The translations under genes and the position numbers were made by a program. 64,000 nucleotides of DNA from Hermatobates lingyangjiaoensis (Eukaryota > Arthropoda > Insecta > Hemiptera > Hermatobatidae). A model generated the notes under the pieces. The model saw nothing but the letters and a program-made list of their open reading frames with translations, did no database searches and was not told the DNA's origin. The DNA lies in NCBI GenBank assembly GCA_026182355.1, contig JAPFBL010000590.1:1-64000 (forward strand). Direction: 5' to 3'. Positions 1 through 8,296 of the stretch are shown here, piece by piece; the first letter of the stretch is position 1, and the number at the start of each line of letters is the position of its first letter.

Positions 1-640
1 ACTCTGATATTGAGGAAAAATATAATAAGTCTTCACTATAAGTATTTTAAACGAGTTTCGAATAGTTAAGTGTTCATCATCAGGTACATCTACAAGATAA
101 ACACAAATATTTATACCAATTTTTGAAGTTATATAAAGGAAAAGGCCGAAATTTTAATTTAATTTTAAAATAAAATTATTGGAGTTATATACCTGCCCCC
201 CAGAAGGCGGTGTTGAGTGATTGAGGAGGTAGCAGACAGTATTGGAAAGAAGATAAATTAAGAAAAAGAGGAGTGGGGGAGGTTTTGCCAAAGTCTAAAG
301 TGTATGTGAACTAGTATTGAGAGGGTTAAACTAGCTTCTGTTATTATTGAACGTAAAGCTTTATTGACTGTAATCGATTAAATGATTGTCTTATGAAAAT
401 ATATTTAAATGTTACTCCAAGCATTCCTTCAGAGAGATTGGCATTTGAGAATAATATAATATTATTCTTCAAACTATATTGTTTTTTTTTTGGTTCACTT
501 CAAAAACTCATAATTCAATAGTAATGTTCCTAGAAAATGCAATATTTTGAAACGAAACTGGAAAAAATCTGGAGTGGCCTGTACTAAACTTTACTATAAG
601 TAAACATAATATACTTCTTGGGCATCTATATAAATAAAAC
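1..640. other. AT-rich non-coding stretch
   Basis: No open frame, RNA gene or recognisable repeat was seen here. The sequence is AT-rich with short homopolymers. It looks like ordinary intergenic or intronic DNA. Confidence 0.5.
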
Positions 641-1010
641 AATGACTTTATCTGTACATGGCTTAGAACTGACTCATTTCAAGGTTTCTTTACGTTTCAT
701 ACATTGGAGAAATCGAATCTACTCTTAGAAAAATTTCTGTCGGTTTGTCTGTTTATCCGCAAAATTTTGTCGCAAGTAAACTCAGCCACCATAAGACACA
801 TCAAGCTGAAACTTTTACAGTAGATTTGTATATGTCTAACTTAAAATATAGGCTCTGAATTTATTGGAAATTCAATGTAGAAGTGAAGTTATGACCTTTA
901 AAGCAAAAACGTTTGTCACAAGTAAACTCAACCACCATGATATATAGCGAGTTGAAACTTTGACAAGAGATTTTTGTATGCCTAACTTAAAATATAGGTT
1001 CTAAATAGTG
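640..1010 (+). repeat. Dispersed repeat Rep-B, copy 1 (internally duplicated)
   Basis: The sentence-like order CTTAGAACTGACTCATTTC, then a stretch ending TCTTAGAAAAATTT, then GTCGCAAGTAAACTCAGCCACC occurs here and again, diverged, near 62.2 kb and inverted at 62.6-62.8 kb. Inside this copy the block holding CAAGTAAACTCA, CCACCAT, TTGAAACTTT and CTAACTTAAAATATAGG appears twice (about 770-855 and 915-1000). No coding capacity was seen. The class is unknown. Confidence 0.55.
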
Positions 1011-1139
1011 TATACAGAGGTATTTGCGTAACACTGTACTAATAATGGTATTTTCTACTATTCCATTATTTCTACTGGCATTTTGGAATACCAAGTATAA
1101 TAGAATTTTGATTCCGTCAAAGACCAGGTACATTTGCTA

Positions 1140-1245
1140 GTATAATATATAATGTTCCATTTAGGTATAATATCTAAATGGAAGATGTTTATTAGTCTTT
1201 CATTTCTGGAGGTAGTACATATAGTGATTAAAACTAACATTCGAA
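1140..1245 (+). repeat. Dispersed repeat Rep-A, short copy
   Basis: ATAATGTTCCATTTAGG, GGAAGATGTTTATTAGTCTT and GGAGGTAGTACATATAGTG match, in order, the longer copy at 29.17-29.48 kb and the inverted copy at 49.56-49.87 kb. The family is unclassified. Confidence 0.6.
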
Positions 1246-1696
1246 CTAAGTGTTTGAAATGCGTTGTAAAATAAAATCATTGTGGGGAAAGCTTAATATA
1301 TTATTGCTCACAATTATGAATGAATACCACTCAATAACTGCTTGATTGCTCGTGAGTTTATTGCAGCATAAAAATGTTAAATATAATTTCAGTAGTAAAA
1401 TTATCACTATGTTATTCTTTACAATGAATGTAAGCTGACATTTTATGTTATCAATGAAGTAACAGCTTCCTAATTTTCACTAATTCAACAAAGTATGTAT
1501 CTTATTATCATTAGCACTATTGAATATAGAAAAATCACCAAAACTATATTGGGCAACTGTATTACCATCAGAAGTGCTCTGCTTGAGTGGCACAGGTCAA
1601 TCATCTCTTGTACTTCATCTTCTTTTTTCATATTCTCCTTATTGAGGACGTTTTGTTCCGAATATCGGCCTTAGTAAACTCCCCTTTTTTTCTGTA

Positions 1697-1698
<2 letters not shown>
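1245..1698. other. AT-rich stretch, nothing recognised
   Basis: No gene, RNA or repeat could be identified on either strand. It ends at a (TA)n tract. Confidence 0.45.

Positions 1699-1736
<38 letters not shown>
1699..1736. repeat. (TA)n microsatellite
   Basis: About 18 uninterrupted TA dinucleotides lie directly beside the first foldback block. Similar tracts bound most foldbacks in this window (for example near 4.32, 9.16, 25.54, 40.13, 40.84, 41.02 and 41.56 kb). Confidence 0.9.
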
Positions 1737-1738
<2 letters not shown>

Positions 1739-2160
1739 AATTCAAAACGAAGGAAACACACAGAAAGACACAGACATAACTCACATCGATATTTCGATGT
1801 GAGTTATCTCTGTGTGTTTCCTTTGTTTTGAATTTATTTTATTTAAAAAAGTCCGCTGGACCGTTTCTTTTAATTGTGTAATATATATATTTTATTTAAA
1901 AAAGCCCCCCTGGACCGTTTCTTTTAATTGTGTATATATACATATATATATATACAATTAAAAGAAACGGTCCAGCGGACTTTTTTAAATAAAATAAATT
2001 CAAAACGAATTTATTATTATACGGAGTCACCGCCCTGCCTTCTTGCGGGACTCTTCGCTCTTCACACCTCCTGATGACGACGATGGTCGAAATATCGATG
2101 TGAGTTATGTCTGTGTCTTTCTGTATGTTTTCTTCGTTTTGAATTTATTTTATATATGTA
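1737..2160. repeat. Nested foldback block (CACACAGAAAGACAC group)
   Basis: Two palindromes are interleaved. One has arms at about 1741-1790 and 1791-1838, meeting at a GATATTTCGATGTGAG centre. The second pairs a segment found twice in direct order (about 1840-1876 and 1893-1930, around GGACCGTTTCTTTTAATTG) with its reverse complement at 1957-1990. A third piece (2000-2155) repeats the first arm and holds a hammerhead-like motif. (TA)n tracts border and interrupt the block. The same arm sequence recurs at 9.2 kb and 40.95 kb. Confidence 0.75.
2067..2100 (+). ncRNA. Hammerhead-like motif, CTGATGA core
   Basis: Core CTGATGA at 2071-2077 is followed by one extra C, a GAC/GTC stem II (2079-2088), GAAA at 2089-2092, U2093 that can pair A2094, then UC. 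Stem I would pair 2067-2070 with 2097-2100 with one mismatch. Layout follows minimal type I hammerheads. Cleavage activity is inferred, not shown. Confidence 0.5.
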
Positions 2161-2200
2161 TATATATATGATCAAACCACAATAAGAAATGGGAAAACAA

Positions 2201-2243
2201 GACTAAGATCTTTCAACCGTAACAAGCGGTCTTCGTCAGAGTC
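2201..2243 (-). ncRNA. Hammerhead-like motif in F1 (minus arm)
   Basis: Read on the minus strand: GACT stem I, core CTGACGA, an extra A, stem II GACCG/CGGTT with a 7-nt loop, GAAA, a G-AT-C stem III, UU, then AGTC pairing the GACT. All core bases match the hammerhead consensus. The lone A before stem II is the only deviation. Confidence 0.6.
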
Positions 2244-2265
2244 AAAAACCCAACTGTTGCGTTTT

Positions 2266-2308
2266 TACTCTGACGAAGACCGCTTGTTACGGTTGAAAGA
2301 TCTTAGTC
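2266..2308 (+). ncRNA. Hammerhead-like motif in F1 (plus arm)
   Basis: Mirror of the 2201-2243 motif: CTGACGA at 2270-2276, GAAA at 2295-2298, AGTC at 2305-2308. Stem I has TACT instead of GACT, so one of four pairs is lost here. Confidence 0.55.
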
Positions 2309-2372
2309 TTGTTTTCCCGTTTCTTATTGTGGTTTGATCATTGATTGTTATTTCACGTGTTTATGTGAAATC

Positions 2373-2680
2373 TTTATATATATATATTAATCTCTTAATT
2401 TATCTTTTGTTTACTTACTTATTTTTAATTTTAGTTAGGTTTTTTACAATGTGTTAATAGTTTTTATTTAAATGTTTTCATTTGTTTATTATTTATCTTG
2501 CTTTTATTTCTTTATCTATCCTTGTCTCCCCTTCCTCTGTAAGTTGGCTACACTGTTTGGGTACTTCTTCAAGGCCACCAGCCAGATGGCCAATTTCTTT
2601 TTTGTGATTTAAGCGTTGGTTATATATTTAGTCTTTGTTGTGTTTCTTACTATTTGTCACAGTTTAATTTAAGTGTATAT
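2373..2680. other. AT-rich stretch, nothing recognised
   Basis: T-rich sequence without an open frame or a repeat shared with the rest of the window. Confidence 0.4.
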
Positions 2681-2682
2681 AT

Positions 2683-2765
2683 ATTGAATAGTTAGCAGAT
2701 CTTCTTTTAAGCATGTTTCATTAAAGTTAACGACAGTCTCGGCATTCACAATCTACAGACTGAGA
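2683..2765 (-). pseudogene. Penelope-like element N-terminal fragment
   Basis: On the minus strand the frame VNAETVVNFNETCLKEDLL is read. It matches the N-terminal block seen in PLE scraps at 24.95, 37.86-38.1 and 40.7 kb (for example [20 protein letters not shown]) and, more distantly, the CINEGLLPKY block of the full PLE at 4.3-8.3 kb. Nothing else of the protein remains, so this looks like the leftover of a pseudo-LTR or a 5' end. Confidence 0.6.
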
Positions 2766-3121
2766 GATACGATACTATGAACTAACTTCCTGCTAACAGG
2801 ATTTAACTGAAAAAGAGCTGCCCAAGGGAGATATTAAATAATAAATAATATAGACAAGAAAACGTTTATATACATACTTATTGTTACAGTTAGCAGCTAG
2901 AGCTGCCATCTGTCCAAGAGAAATTGTATTAGTTTAAAGTATATGAGCATTCCGTTTCAGTTTCCTGATTAATGTTTCATTTCATGTTTGGTTCTAGGAA
3001 CCTGCTTGTTGCATTTTTTTTAAACTTTTTTTCACATCCATGATCCAAAACTTCCTTTTTTTTCAACTACTTATATTTATTTTATATAGTCTACATATTC
3101 AAACACTTTTCAGATATCATC

Positions 3122-3466
3122 ATGCCCATTATTAATAAAGAAGGAAGCATCTACTTGTTCCCTCGTAGAGGAGTCTCAAGACATATGTCCAACTCAAGAA
3201 ACAACCTACAACCATTTCAAACAGCGTTTTACCAGCCTATTTGGAGAGAGCAACAAAAAGGGGAAATGCACTATCCTTCACCCACAACGTCAATTAATCA
3301 AATCGTTATCACAGCACTACTTTCGAGGCTGATTCCTCGACACAAAATAGAAGAGATCACGAAAGAATTCCTCCTCAAATCCTCTCTGACATCGAAGATA
3401 TGCCAGCAATATTTGAAGATATGCTCCATACATTTTTTTTTTTTAATTCTAATTCTAGTGAATTAA
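3122..3466 (+). CDS. Unrecognised 114-codon open frame
   Basis: An ATG-initiated frame of 114 codons ends in a hydrophobic tail rich in F, I and L. The composition is that of low-complexity AT-rich DNA at the 3' end, while the first 90 codons look more protein-like (basic, with Q, N and S). I see no known domain. It could be a scrap of a transposon protein or a chance frame, and no splice or promoter support is visible. Confidence 0.2.
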   Translation: MPIINKEGSIYLFPRRGVSRHMSNSRNNLQPFQTAFYQPIWREQQKGEMHYPSPTTSINQIVITALLSRLIPRHKIEEITKEFLLKSSLTSKICQQYLKICSIHFFFLILILVN

Positions 3467-3624
3467 GATACAAAAACTGTTTCATGTGATTTAGATTTTC
3501 TGTCGGATAATTTATTATTCACGACATATGGAAGTCCAGATGATATAGGGACTATCGAGAATAGCAATCCAGTCCCCCAGGACGTGCTTGATTTGTCATC
3601 GAGATAAATAGCTTTTATATATAT

Positions 3625-3860
3625 ATAGGTGTGTTCTCTAATCGGGGTTCGGTCAATTTTCCAGGATAAAAAATTAAACTCTCGTTGCCAACGTTTCGAT
3701 TGTATTTAAAACCTTTTTCATAGGCAGAAGTATATTTCATAGACTTCTGCCTATGAAAAAGGTTTTAAATAAAACCGAAACATTGGCAACGAGAGTTTAA
3801 TTTTTTATCCTGGAAAATTGACCGAACTCCGATTAGAGAACACACCTATTATATCAACTG
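3625..3860. repeat. Foldback element F3
   Basis: Arms at about 3628-3735 and 3740-3856 are reverse complements with a few mismatches (GGTGTGTTCTCTAATCGG at the left end, its complement at the right end). The centre is the AGACTTCTGCCTATGAAAAA region. (TA)n or AT-rich DNA lies on both sides. A degenerate hammerhead-like motif sits in each arm. A solo relic occurs at 33.41 kb. Confidence 0.8.
3748..3793 (+). ncRNA. Degenerate hammerhead-like motif in F3
   Basis: A perfect 6-bp stem II (GGTTTT/AAAACC) is followed by GAAAC-ATT-GGC, with GCC upstream as a possible stem I partner. The core reads ATGAAAA rather than CTGANGA, so activity is unlikely. The layout matches the better-conserved motifs elsewhere. 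Confidence 0.35.
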
Positions 3861-3892
3861 TCGATATATTATTGAATCTGTTTTATATATAT

Positions 3893-4092
3893 ATATGAGC
3901 TCAAAAGTCAAGAAGAGTAACACACAGAAGGAAACACACTTGCAAACTAAAATTTTCGGGTAATCCGTCTTCAGGAGAAAAGAGAAAGGGAGTAATCCGT
4001 CTTTTCTCCTGAAGACGGATTACCCGAAAATTTGAGTCTGTAAGTGTGTTTCCTTACTCTGTGTGTTACTCTTCTTGAATTTTGAACTCGTA
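3893..4092. repeat. Foldback element F4, copy 1
   Basis: Arms beginning GAGCTCAAAAGTCAAGAAG (3898) and ending with the complement at about 4090. The CAAATTTTCGG-like inner arm and the CTCCTGAAGACGGAT segment are shared with copies at 25.02-25.30 kb and 26.65-26.90 kb. The left inner part has a small deletion relative to the right. Confidence 0.8.
4006..4036 (+). ncRNA. Hammerhead-like motif in F4
   Basis: CTC (4006-4008) pairs GAG (4034-4036). Between them lie core CTGAAGA (4009-4015), one extra C, a short GG/CC stem II, GAAA (4026-4029), and A4030 pairing U4031 followed by UU. Stem III here is A-U where other families have C-G, a compensatory difference. Confidence 0.5.
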
Positions 4093-4140
4093 TTGTATCC
4101 ATCTTGGATCGTATTTCGGTTTCTTAAGTGATATATATAT

Positions 4141-4306
4141 ATCAATGATCAAACCACAATAAGAAATGGGAAAACAAGAGTAAGATCATGTTGGGTTTTT
4201 GACTCTGACGAAGACCGCTTGTTACGGTTGAAAGATCTTAGTCTTGTTTTCCCATTTCTTATTGTGGTTTGATCATTGATTGTTATTTCACGTGTTTATG
4301 TGAAAT

Positions 4307-4312
<6 letters not shown>
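4141..4312. repeat. Foldback element F1, copy 2 (shortened left arm)
   Basis: The left arm keeps only the outer 45 bases. The right arm (4191-4310) is complete, with TTTCACGTGTTTATGTGAAATC at the end, followed by (TA)n. The plus-strand hammerhead-like motif spans 4201-4243 with GACT/AGTC stem I, CTGACGA core and GAAA intact. Confidence 0.8.

Positions 4313-4346
<34 letters not shown>
4313..4346. repeat. (TA)n tract at the left edge of the PLE
   Basis: About 17 TA units lie between F1 copy 2 and the PLE left end. The PLE right end (8281) also runs straight into TA-rich sequence, consistent with insertion into (TA)n. Confidence 0.9.
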
Positions 4347-4348
<2 letters not shown>

Positions 4349-5233
4349 GTTTTATTAAAAGTAATGCCCAATTTAACTTTTACACTTTTTCTTATCCGTT
4401 TTTCAAGTGTTCTCATACTTGACTTCCATGGTTCTGGAACTAAAAATATAAGTTCACCAAAATTTTTATTACTATACACCGACATGTTTCGGTCATCGTT
4501 GACCATTTTCAAGGTTAAAGAATATATAAAATTATTAATGATCGAAAAGTGAATAACAATTAAAATAAACTAAAATAAACATAACGAGTCCATAACACAT
4601 ATTCACAACTAGGGAGGTTATCAAAGGTAAAGGTATATTGAGGTTTCACCAGGCTCTTGGTTACCTTCCATCCGTCATTTGTATCTGGGAAGGTAATCGA
4701 TTAACTTCTATACCTCTCCCAGACTGGTTCGCCTTCTGACTGCCTTCATATAATTTTAGAATTCTTGAAAATCCTCCTCCTTGGCTGTTAATACTAGGTT
4801 GCTTTTCGAGGATCAAGATAGCTTCCAAAATTTGCAATCTGGTGTGGTCATGTTCTTGTTGTAATATTACAGTATTGTCTGTTAACATTTCCCTGGTTAA
4901 TTGCACTCCATGTGTTAACCTAACGTGCTCTTTGGGTCCTCCGGATGCCAGATGCATGGTGAGCCTTCGTGAAAGCGTGGTTGTGGTGGAACCAACGTAT
5001 TTCGAGCGTAGGGACTCGCAGTTCCCTAATTTGCAGTTAAACTCATATACAACATTAGTTCTCTGAAGGGTTGCTTTCTTTTGTGGGTTGTTCGTAATTA
5101 CCATTCTTGAAGTGGCAGAGTTGGCATAGTAAATTCGTAATTCTAATCTGTCATCTGGCTTGAGGCATGATGTATTATTCTTAATAATTCCTTTTAGTAT
5201 ACGTTCATCCGTTTTATAAGCTTCCGAAAACTG
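4347..5233 (-). repeat. PLE pseudo-LTR, left copy
   Basis: Minus-strand unit made of the GIY-YIG coding end, 3' tail, junction and about 55 codons of the next 5' end. It is nearly identical to the inverse unit at 7362-8250, so the two form a long inverted repeat around the RT region. Confidence 0.8.
4478..4515 (-). ncRNA. Degenerate hammerhead-like motif in PLE pseudo-LTR (copy 1)
   Basis: Minus strand: ACC stem I, TTGAAAA in the place of CTGANGA, an extra T, a perfect 5-bp stem II GGTCA/TGACC with an ACGA loop, GAAA, C-AT-G stem III, UC, then GGT pairing ACC. Two core bases differ from consensus. The same motif is at 7192-7229 and 8082-8119. Confidence 0.45.
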
Positions 5234-5299
5234 GTTTTTTATAATATACTGAATGTGTTGCGCCTTTGTTTTCGGGATTCTGTTGAATATCACTACCAT
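4661..5299 (-). CDS. PLE GIY-YIG endonuclease region
   Basis: This 212-codon frame is the C-terminal nuclease of the Penelope-like protein, which would nick DNA for target-primed reverse transcription. Visible signs are the VVYEF segment (residues 83-87, the GIY position), CKLGNC (89-94, a likely zinc pair), KYVGSTTTTLSRRL (100-113, the YIG strand and conserved Arg) and LEAILILEKQPSIN (158-171, with the catalytic-position Glu159 and conserved Asn). In intact PLEs this is fused to the RT. Here it sits in another frame from the RT ORF and overlaps its end, so one or two bases have been lost or gained near 5300. The ATG at the start is therefore probably not a true start. Confidence 0.85.
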   Translation of the reverse strand: MVVIFNRIPKTKAQHIQYIIKNQFSEAYKTDERILKGIIKNNTSCLKPDDRLELRIYYANSATSRMVITNNPQKKATLQRTNVVYEFNCKLGNCESLRSKYVGSTTTTLSRRLTMHLASGGPKEHVRLTHGVQLTREMLTDNTVILQQEHDHTRLQILEAILILEKQPSINSQGGGFSRILKLYEGSQKANQSGRGIEVNRLPSQIQMTDGR

Positions 5300-7220
5300 G
5301 AAGTTTGTTCAGGCAACCTTTCAAGATGGAATCGAATTGTCGATTACTATATCCGTTGTTAATAAGGACTTCTTTGAGCCTATCTGCTTCTTGTTTGAAT
5401 AATTCCCAACTAGATGACGTCTTATACGCTCTTCGAATGAGGGTTTTAATCATGCCGTCCTTATATCTGTCAGGGCATTCACTTTTAGCGTTTAAAAGTA
5501 TTCCACTATTCGTAGACTTTACAAACACTGAAGTGACAAAAGTCTGGTTTTCTCCATTACTCTTTATTTTAACATCAAGAAAGTCTAAGCTACTGTTGGT
5601 TTCCATCTCATATGTAAACTTCAAAACCGATTCAGCTTCAAAAGCAGATTTAATCTCATCTATATATTCCGGCTTATCCATCATCACAAAGCAGTCATCA
5701 ACGTACCTACAATATATATGAGGCTTCCAGGTTGGATTTCTAGCGATAATCGAATTCTCTAGGTTGCACATATAATAATTTGCAAATGTGACCCCAAGTG
5801 GGGAACCCATGGCCACGCCATCCGTCTGGTAATACATGCTCCCGTCTATGTGGCAGAATGGATTTTTAGTTGTACATGCTATAAGTAATTCTTTCAAGAT
5901 TTTCTGTTTAAATGGTGGAGGGGGTAGCGTAGCGTGGTTGTAGGCTACATCACAAATAATATCTATTGTTTCTAGAACTGGCACATTGGTAAACAGTGAT
6001 TCAACGTCTAGCGAAGCCATAGTTCCTTTAGCTTTTGTGGCTTTTAAAATTTCCAGAAATTCATCGCTAGACTTGAGGAGGTATTTTGCTGGAAGGTAAA
6101 CAGATATAATTTTATTAAGGGTTTTTGCGGTTTCGTACGTAGGCGTTGTAACTTGTGAAATTATGGGTCTCAGGGGATAGCCAGGTTTGTGACACTTAAC
6201 ATTTCCGTAAAGGTATCCCGGGTTATACTCTCCAATAACCGGTCTTAACACTTTATCTTCTACCTCCTTATTAGCCATTCTAATTAATTTATTTATTTCC
6301 ACTTTTAACTTATTTGTTGGGTTTTTGGAGATCTTTTCAAATTTGGTTGTGTCACTAAGTATGAGATCTAATTTGTGTTTATATTCTGCTTTGTCCATAA
6401 TCACATACATGTTGGATTTATCAGCTCGTCTTACTACTATATTTGGATTATTTCTTAATCCTTTCGCTGCTTCCTTTAGCTCGTTAGATAGCAAGCGGCT
6501 ATTATTTAAGTCTCTTCTTTTGGTAGCTTCTGATCGCAATTGGTCTTGCAAGTCTGGTTTAATTGTAATGTGTTTTTCTTCTTCCAGTTTTAAAATCGAG
6601 TTATATAATATTTCCAATTCTGTCTTTTTCTTTCTTCCATCGAATCTTGATTTTATATGGCATTTTGGTCCCAGGGATAGGAACTCAACTTCGTTCTGGT
6701 TTAATTCATGGTTCGACAAGTTTAAGTAAGGCATTTGCTTTTGAGGCAAACATATTTTTCCTCCGTACATTCTATTTAATTTTTTACTGGTTCTGTTCTT
6801 AGTCACCTGATATTCCTGTTCTTTTATTTCTTCGATTCTTTTGTACAATTCTTCTTTCAATAATGGATTGTTGTTCCATCCTTCAAGTGATTTTCGTAGA
6901 TTCAAGACCTCTTTTTCACATTCTGCTAGAAGTTTAGTCTGTTTTTCAATTTCATAACTTAGCAGACTTCTTCTATATTTTATAGTAAACCTTTCATTGC
7001 GGGCTGCTGGGTCATACAATCGAAAGTTCGTATATTTGGGGAGCAGGCCTTCATTTATACACGTTTTATTAAAAGTAATGCCCAATTTAACTTTTACACT
7101 TTTTCTTATCCGTTTTTCAAGTGTTCTCATACTTGACTTCCATGGTTCTGGAACTAAAAATATAAGTTCACCAAAATTTTTATTACTATACACCGACATG
7201 TTTCGGTCATCGTTGACCAT
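5214..7220 (-). CDS. Penelope-like reverse transcriptase
   Basis: Frame of 668 codons from the ATG at 7220 (MVNDDRN). An in-frame TTG lies two codons upstream. It encodes the RT of a PLE. Motifs, numbered two residues higher from the TTG: RRADKS near 266, PLRPIIS 351-357, SLDVESLFTNVP 405-416 with the first catalytic Asp, GVAMGSPLG 470-478, and CRYVDDCFVMM around 508-511 with the two catalytic Asp. The first 200 residues are basic and coiled-coil-like, as in other PLEs. The thumb (ELFKQEADRL, NNGYSNRQF) is present. The frame runs out at KPVFGSL when the nuclease frame takes over. The start codon overlaps the hammerhead-like motif. The frame has no internal stop, so this copy is fairly young. 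Confidence 0.9.
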   Translation of the reverse strand: MVNDDRNMSVYSNKNFGELIFLVPEPWKSSMRTLEKRIRKSVKVKLGITFNKTCINEGLLPKYTNFRLYDPAARNERFTIKYRRSLLSYEIEKQTKLLAECEKEVLNLRKSLEGWNNNPLLKEELYKRIEEIKEQEYQVTKNRTSKKLNRMYGGKICLPQKQMPYLNLSNHELNQNEVEFLSLGPKCHIKSRFDGRKKKTELEILYNSILKLEEEKHITIKPDLQDQLRSEATKRRDLNNSRLLSNELKEAAKGLRNNPNIVVRRADKSNMYVIMDKAEYKHKLDLILSDTTKFEKISKNPTNKLKVEINKLIRMANKEVEDKVLRPVIGEYNPGYLYGNVKCHKPGYPLRPIISQVTTPTYETAKTLNKIISVYLPAKYLLKSSDEFLEILKATKAKGTMASLDVESLFTNVPVLETIDIICDVAYNHATLPPPPFKQKILKELLIACTTKNPFCHIDGSMYYQTDGVAMGSPLGVTFANYYMCNLENSIIARNPTWKPHIYCRYVDDCFVMMDKPEYIDEIKSAFEAESVLKFTYEMETNSSLDFLDVKIKSNGENQTFVTSVFVKSTNSGILLNAKSECPDRYKDGMIKTLIRRAYKTSSSWELFKQEADRLKEVLINNGYSNRQFDSILKGCLNKLHGSDIQQNPENKGATHSVYYKKPVFGSL

Positions 7221-7229
7221 TTTCAAGGT
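7192..7229 (-). ncRNA. Hammerhead-like motif overlapping the PLE start codon (copy 2)
   Basis: Same layout as 4478-4515. Stem II (GGTCA/TGACC) doubles as the codons for MVNDDR of the RT frame. Confidence 0.45.
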
Positions 7230-7361
7230 TAAAGAATATATAAAATTATTAATGATCGAAAAGTGAATAACAATTAAAATAAACTAAAATAAACATAACG
7301 AGTCCATAACACATATTCACAACTAGGGAGGTTATCAAAGGTAAAGGTATGTTGAGGTTTC

Positions 7362-8281
7362 ACCAGTTTTCGGAAGCTTATAAAACGGATGAACGTATAC
7401 TAAAAGGAATTATTAAGAATAATACATCATGCCTCAAGCCAGATGACAGATTAGAATTACGAATTTACTATGCCAACTCTGCCACTTCAAGAATGGTAAT
7501 TACGAACAACCCACAAAAGAAAGCAACCCTTCAGAGAACTAATGTTGTATATGAGTTTAACTGCAAATTAGGGAACTGCGAGTCCCTACGCTCGAAATAC
7601 GTTGGTTCCACCACAACCACGCTTTCACGAAGGCTCACCATGCATCTGGCATCCGGAGGACCCAAAGAGCACGTTAGGTTAACACATGGAGTGCAATTAA
7701 CCAGGGAAATGTTAACAGACAATACTGTAATATTACAACAAGAACATGACCACACCAGATTGCAAATTTTGGAAGCTATCTTGATCCTCGAAAAGCAACC
7801 TAGTATTAACAGCCAAGGAGGAGGATTTTCAAGAATTCTAAAATTATATGAAGGCAGTCAGAAGGCGAACCAGTCTGGGAGAGGTATAGAAGTTAATCGA
7901 TTACCTTCCCAGATACAAATGACGGATGGAAGGTAACCAAGAGCCTGGTGAAACCTCAATATACCTTTACCTTTGATAACCTCCCTAGTTGTGAATATGT
8001 GTTATGGACTCGTTATGTTTATTTTAGTTTATTTTAATTGTTATTCACTTTTCGATCATTAATAATTTTATATATTCTTTAACCTTGAAAATGGTCAACG
8101 ATGACCGAAACATGTCGGTGTATAGTAATAAAAATTTTGGTGAACTTATATTTTTAGTTCCAGAACCATGGAAGTCAAGTATGAGAACACTTGAAAAACG
8201 GATAAGAAAAAGTGTAAAAGTTAAATTGGGCATTACTTTTAATAAAACGTGTATAAATGAAGGCCTGCTCCCCAAATATAT
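7362..8281 (+). pseudogene. Inverse PLE terminal unit (GIY-YIG end plus next 5' end)
   Basis: Plus-strand copy of the nuclease end (open from 7349 to 7936, with the same YVGS and EAILILEKQ motifs) followed by the 3' tail and a 5' end open to about residue 66 (8085-8285, ending in TA-rich sequence). It lacks the RT. It is the inverse partner of 4347-5233. Confidence 0.8.
8082..8119 (+). ncRNA. Hammerhead-like motif in inverse PLE unit (copy 3)
   Basis: Plus-strand twin of the motif at 4478-4515: ACC, TTGAAAA, GGTCA-ACGA-TGACC, GAAA, C-AT-G, UC, GGT. Confidence 0.45.
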
Positions 8282-8296
8282 ATAATATATATATAT

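Larger units (their letters stand above)
2168..2372. repeat. Foldback element F1, copy 1
   Basis: An almost perfect palindrome: the arm starting TGATCAAACCACAATAAG (2168) reads back at about 2338. The outer tail holds the self-complementary TTTCACGTGTTTATGTGAAA-like end. The two arms carry mirror-image hammerhead-like motifs. At least ten further copies or relics of this family occur in the window, and the copy sits in (TA)n. Confidence 0.85.
4346..8281 (-). mobile_element. Penelope-like element with inverted pseudo-LTRs
   Basis: The main body lies on the minus strand: RT frame (7220-5214), then GIY-YIG frame (to 4661), then a non-coding tail, then a second partial 5' end (about 4640-4347) in the same direction. 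At the other side the 3' half of the element plus a 5' end is repeated in inverse orientation (7362-8281). The inverse block joins the main body inside the 5' leader, at the point CACCAGTTTTCGG (7362). Tandem and inverted terminal copies of this sort are a hallmark of Penelope elements. Both ends abut (TA)n, and I see no clean target duplication. Confidence 0.85.

Noticed and set aside
2201..2308. Rho-independent terminators or attenuators
   Set aside because: The hairpins are very long, dispersed, and in eukaryotic DNA; they are repeat arms, not terminators.
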